A stretch of DNA of 9,100 nt from Desulfobacteraceae bacterium UBA2771 (lineage in GTDB: Bacteria; Desulfobacterota; Desulfobacteria; Desulfobacterales; Desulfosarcinaceae): positions 1 to 9,100 of the forward strand of contig DEIP01000158.1 of the NCBI GenBank assembly GCA_002352605.1, written 5' to 3'. Position 1 is the first letter of the stretch; every line of letters begins with the position of its first letter. Shown here one piece after another: positions 7,214-9,100 of this stretch. A program made the translations under genes and the position numbers. The notes beneath the pieces were generated by a model that was given only the letters and a program-made list of their open reading frames with translations, was not told where the DNA came from and ran no database searches.

Positions 7214-7998
7214 GTGTCCCGGTAGCCATGATCCCGTATACCAATATGGCCCCCTACCGCCAATTGGGTGTGCCACCAGGATGCCATTTTGTTCCACTGG
7301 TGCCCAGTGCCAGCATTGGGGCCTTGATGACAGGCGCGGTGGTGGCCGCCGCCGTTCCGGTGGGGGGATTGGCCCGGCTGAAAGGGGTGGTGGAAATGGT
7401 GGGGCGTTTCGGTATTGCCGCCAAAGGGCCATCCATGAGTGTGCTTTTTTTCTCGTGCGTTCCCTTTGAAGCGATGCATGCGCCGAGAACCCTTCGGGTT
7501 ACCGGCGATTCGGCTTCCAGCGTGCGGTTGCTTTTCCTGCTATTGGGACGCACGCTCGGATTCGGTCGATTACCGTGCCTGGCTCCCGACGGCCAACAGC
7601 CGGATGCCGAACTGCTCATCGGTGATCGTGCCCTGATCAGAGGCGCGGTGACGCGGGTGGACGATGGATTCGCCCATGTGACGGATCTTTCCCAAAAGTG
7701 GCTCGATATCCAAGGTTTGCCTTTTGTCTTTGCCCGTTGGGTGGTCAGAAAAGATGCCCCTGAATCGGTAAAGACGGCCATCGGCCGGTGGCTTGACGAC
7801 TTTAAGGAGAAAGAATCCCTTCTCGTGGCCCGGGCCGTTTCCCGGGCGGCCCGCAAGCTGAGCATCCCTCCCGATCTGGTTCAACGTTATTTTCGTGCGA
7901 TCAGGCGGTGTCTGAACGAAGAAGATATCCGGGGACAGCAACGGTTTTTACGGGAAATCGAACCGTTCGGCCGGGCGCCCCTTTTTCAAAACCCCTGA
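7210..7998 (+). CDS. mqnA: Chorismate dehydratase
   Basis: MqnA catalyses the first committed step of the futalosine pathway, dehydration of chorismate to 3-[(1-carboxyvinyl)oxy]benzoate. It is a soluble 262-aa protein with a periplasmic-binding-protein-like fold, distantly related to MqnD. Family features visible here are the N-terminal IPYTNMAPY (8-16), where N12 is probably the conserved active-site Asn, SASIGALMTG (33-42), TGDSASSVRLL (98-108), LLIGDRAL (135-142), DLSQKW (159-164), GLPFVFARW (169-177), and a C-terminal YFRAIRRCLNEEDIRG (227-242). The N-terminal motif departs from the commoner SYLN-type wording but keeps the Asn. The gene overlaps mqnE by 4 nt and has its own good AGGA. 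mqnC follows after 29 nt. Confidence 0.93.
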   Translation: MSVPVAMIPYTNMAPYRQLGVPPGCHFVPLVPSASIGALMTGAVVAAAVPVGGLARLKGVVEMVGRFGIAAKGPSMSVLFFSCVPFEAMHAPRTLRVTGDSASSVRLLFLLLGRTLGFGRLPCLAPDGQQPDAELLIGDRALIRGAVTRVDDGFAHVTDLSQKWLDIQGLPFVFARWVVRKDAPESVKTAIGRWLDDFKEKESLLVARAVSRAARKLSIPPDLVQRYFRAIRRCLNEEDIRGQQRFLREIEPFGRAPLFQNP

Positions 7999-8012
7999 TA
8001 GGCAAAACAGCC

Positions 8013-8016
8013 AGGA
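8013..8016 (+). promoter_or_regulatory. Ribosome binding site of mqnC
   Basis: AGGA in the mqnA-mqnC gap ends 11 nt before the ATG at 8028. The spacing is slightly long, but it is the only purine-rich site near that start. Confidence 0.5.
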
Positions 8017-8027
8017 CACGCAGACCC

Positions 8028-9100
8028 ATGACAGCACGATCCGCATCCGAGGAAAGACAACGCTACGACCGACACCAGGCACTGGCCCTGCTTACCGAAC
8101 TGCCCATGGGAGAATTGATGAACCTGGCTCACCGGGAACGGGTTAGCCGGTTTCCCGAGGGCAGGGTCACCTTCGTGGTGGACACCAACCCAAACTACAC
8201 CAACGTTTGTGTTACCGGATGCGCCTTTTGCGCCTTTTTCCGCAAGGCCGGTGACCGCGACGCGTATCTGCTCACACCATCCGAGCTGGCGGAAAAGGTC
8301 GAAACCGCCGCAGCCAAAGGGGCGACCACGGTGTTGCTCCAGGGCGGCCACAATCCGAAAGTCTGTTTGAAAGATTGGCAGGCCTACATTGCCGCCATTG
8401 GCAGCGTCTGTCCGAATGTGCACATCCATCCGTTCAGTCCGGCGGAGATCGCCTTCGTGGCCGAAAAGGAGAGGTGTTCCGTCTCCGAGGTACTGCAGAC
8501 CCTATGGGATGCCGGAATTCGGACCATCCCGGGAGGTGGTGCCGAAATCCTTGCCGAATCGGTGCGGGAGGTGATCGCACCGAGAAAGGCCACTACCGAC
8601 CAGTGGCTCGATGTTAACGAAACCGCCCACCGCATGGGATTTACAACCACTGCCACCATGATGTTCGGTCACGTGGAAACCGATGAAGACATTATCGACC
8701 ACCTCCTGCGGCTGCGAGGACTCCAGGATCGCACCGCGGGTTTTACCAGCTTCATCCCCTGGTCCTTCAAGCCGGGCCGGACACCGTTGTCCCGACGGGT
8801 GAAACAGCTTGCCCACCCGGCCAGATACGTGCGGATCATTGCGGTGGCCCGGCTCGTGCTGGATAATTTCCCCCACGTCCAGAGTTCCTGGTTTTCGGAG
8901 AGTATATCGGCCGGACAACTGGGACTGCTGGCCGGGGCCGATGATTTTGGTGGGGTACTGGTGGAAGAACATGTCCACAAAGAGGCCGGGCACGACCGCA
9001 AGGCCAGTGTGGACAATGTCGTCACAATTATTCGTCGGGCCGGTTTTATACCGGCAAGGCGGGATTCCTATTACCGGATTCTGGAAACCTTCGCCCCGCC
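8028..9100 (+). CDS. mqnC: Cyclic dehypoxanthine futalosine synthase (radical SAM), 3' end cut by the window
   Basis: MqnC cyclises dehypoxanthine futalosine to cyclic dehypoxanthine futalosine by a SAM-derived radical. The frame opens at an ATG at 8028 and is still open at the right edge after 357 codons. MqnC proteins are usually about 350-380 aa, so only a few residues are probably missing. Seen in order are NPNYTNVCVTGCAFCAF with the [4Fe-4S] ligands C61, C65 and C68, LLQGGHNP (103-110), HIHPFSPAEI (132-141), PGGGAEIL (168-175), FIPWSFKPG (242-250) and a C-terminal HKEAG (317-321). The NYTNVC and PFSPAEI wording marks MqnC rather than MqnE. It follows mqnA by 29 nt with an AGGA in the gap. 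Confidence 0.95.
   Translation, partial: MTARSASEERQRYDRHQALALLTELPMGELMNLAHRERVSRFPEGRVTFVVDTNPNYTNVCVTGCAFCAFFRKAGDRDAYLLTPSELAEKVETAAAKGATTVLLQGGHNPKVCLKDWQAYIAAIGSVCPNVHIHPFSPAEIAFVAEKERCSVSEVLQTLWDAGIRTIPGGGAEILAESVREVIAPRKATTDQWLDVNETAHRMGFTTTATMMFGHVETDEDIIDHLLRLRGLQDRTAGFTSFIPWSFKPGRTPLSRRVKQLAHPARYVRIIAVARLVLDNFPHVQSSWFSESISAGQLGLLAGADDFGGVLVEEHVHKEAGHDRKASVDNVVTIIRRAGFIPARRDSYYRILETFAP

Noticed and set aside
9039..9055. Hairpin with 6-bp stem (GCCGGT / ACCGGC) as a terminator
   Set aside because: It is inside the mqnC coding frame and is not followed by a T-run.
1..9100. CRISPR arrays, tRNA or rRNA genes, insertion sequences, phage or defence genes
   Set aside because: No regularly spaced repeats, RNA-gene signatures, transposase motifs or terminal inverted repeats were seen; the window is filled by housekeeping genes.

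Overview
All clear genes lie on the + strand in one tightly packed row: dnaE, then mqnD, mqnB, an mqnP-type UbiA prenyltransferase, mqnE, mqnA and mqnC (the last cut by the right edge). The DNA looks GC-rich, and the genes are ordinary chromosomal housekeeping genes with no mobile-element signature. The futalosine route to menaquinone points to an anaerobically respiring bacterium. My guess is a deltaproteobacterial sulfate reducer (Desulfobacterota, Desulfosarcina-like). This is inferred from gene content and protein flavour, not proven by a marker.

Bases 1-209 hold no confident gene. They contain an imperfect 41-nt palindrome and a minus-strand open frame that runs off the left edge. From 210 to 3758 is the replicative DNA polymerase III alpha subunit. 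It starts without a visible Shine-Dalgarno sequence and has an apparently intact PHP metal site. After only 27 nt begins the menaquinone operon, joined by overlaps (mqnD/mqnB by 1 nt, mqnB/mqnP by 4 nt, mqnE/mqnA by 4 nt) or gaps below 30 nt (mqnP/mqnE, mqnA/mqnC). I see no terminator or internal promoter, so dnaE and the mqn genes may share a transcript.

The genes work together as follows. MqnA dehydrates chorismate to 3-[(1-carboxyvinyl)oxy]benzoate. MqnE joins this to the adenosyl group of SAM, giving 6-amino-6-deoxyfutalosine. MqnB removes the base, directly or after deamination by an enzyme encoded elsewhere. MqnC cyclises dehypoxanthine futalosine. MqnD releases 1,4-dihydroxy-6-naphthoate, and the membrane prenyltransferase attaches the polyprenyl tail. 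Decarboxylation (UbiD/UbiX-like) and methylation (MenG/UbiE) genes are not in this window.

I did not find a new biological system. The points most worth checking are an 11-G homopolymer inside the prenyltransferase gene that could switch its frame, the unexplained 209-bp leader before dnaE, the placement of dnaE next to a quinone operon, and the unsettled substrate of MqnB.
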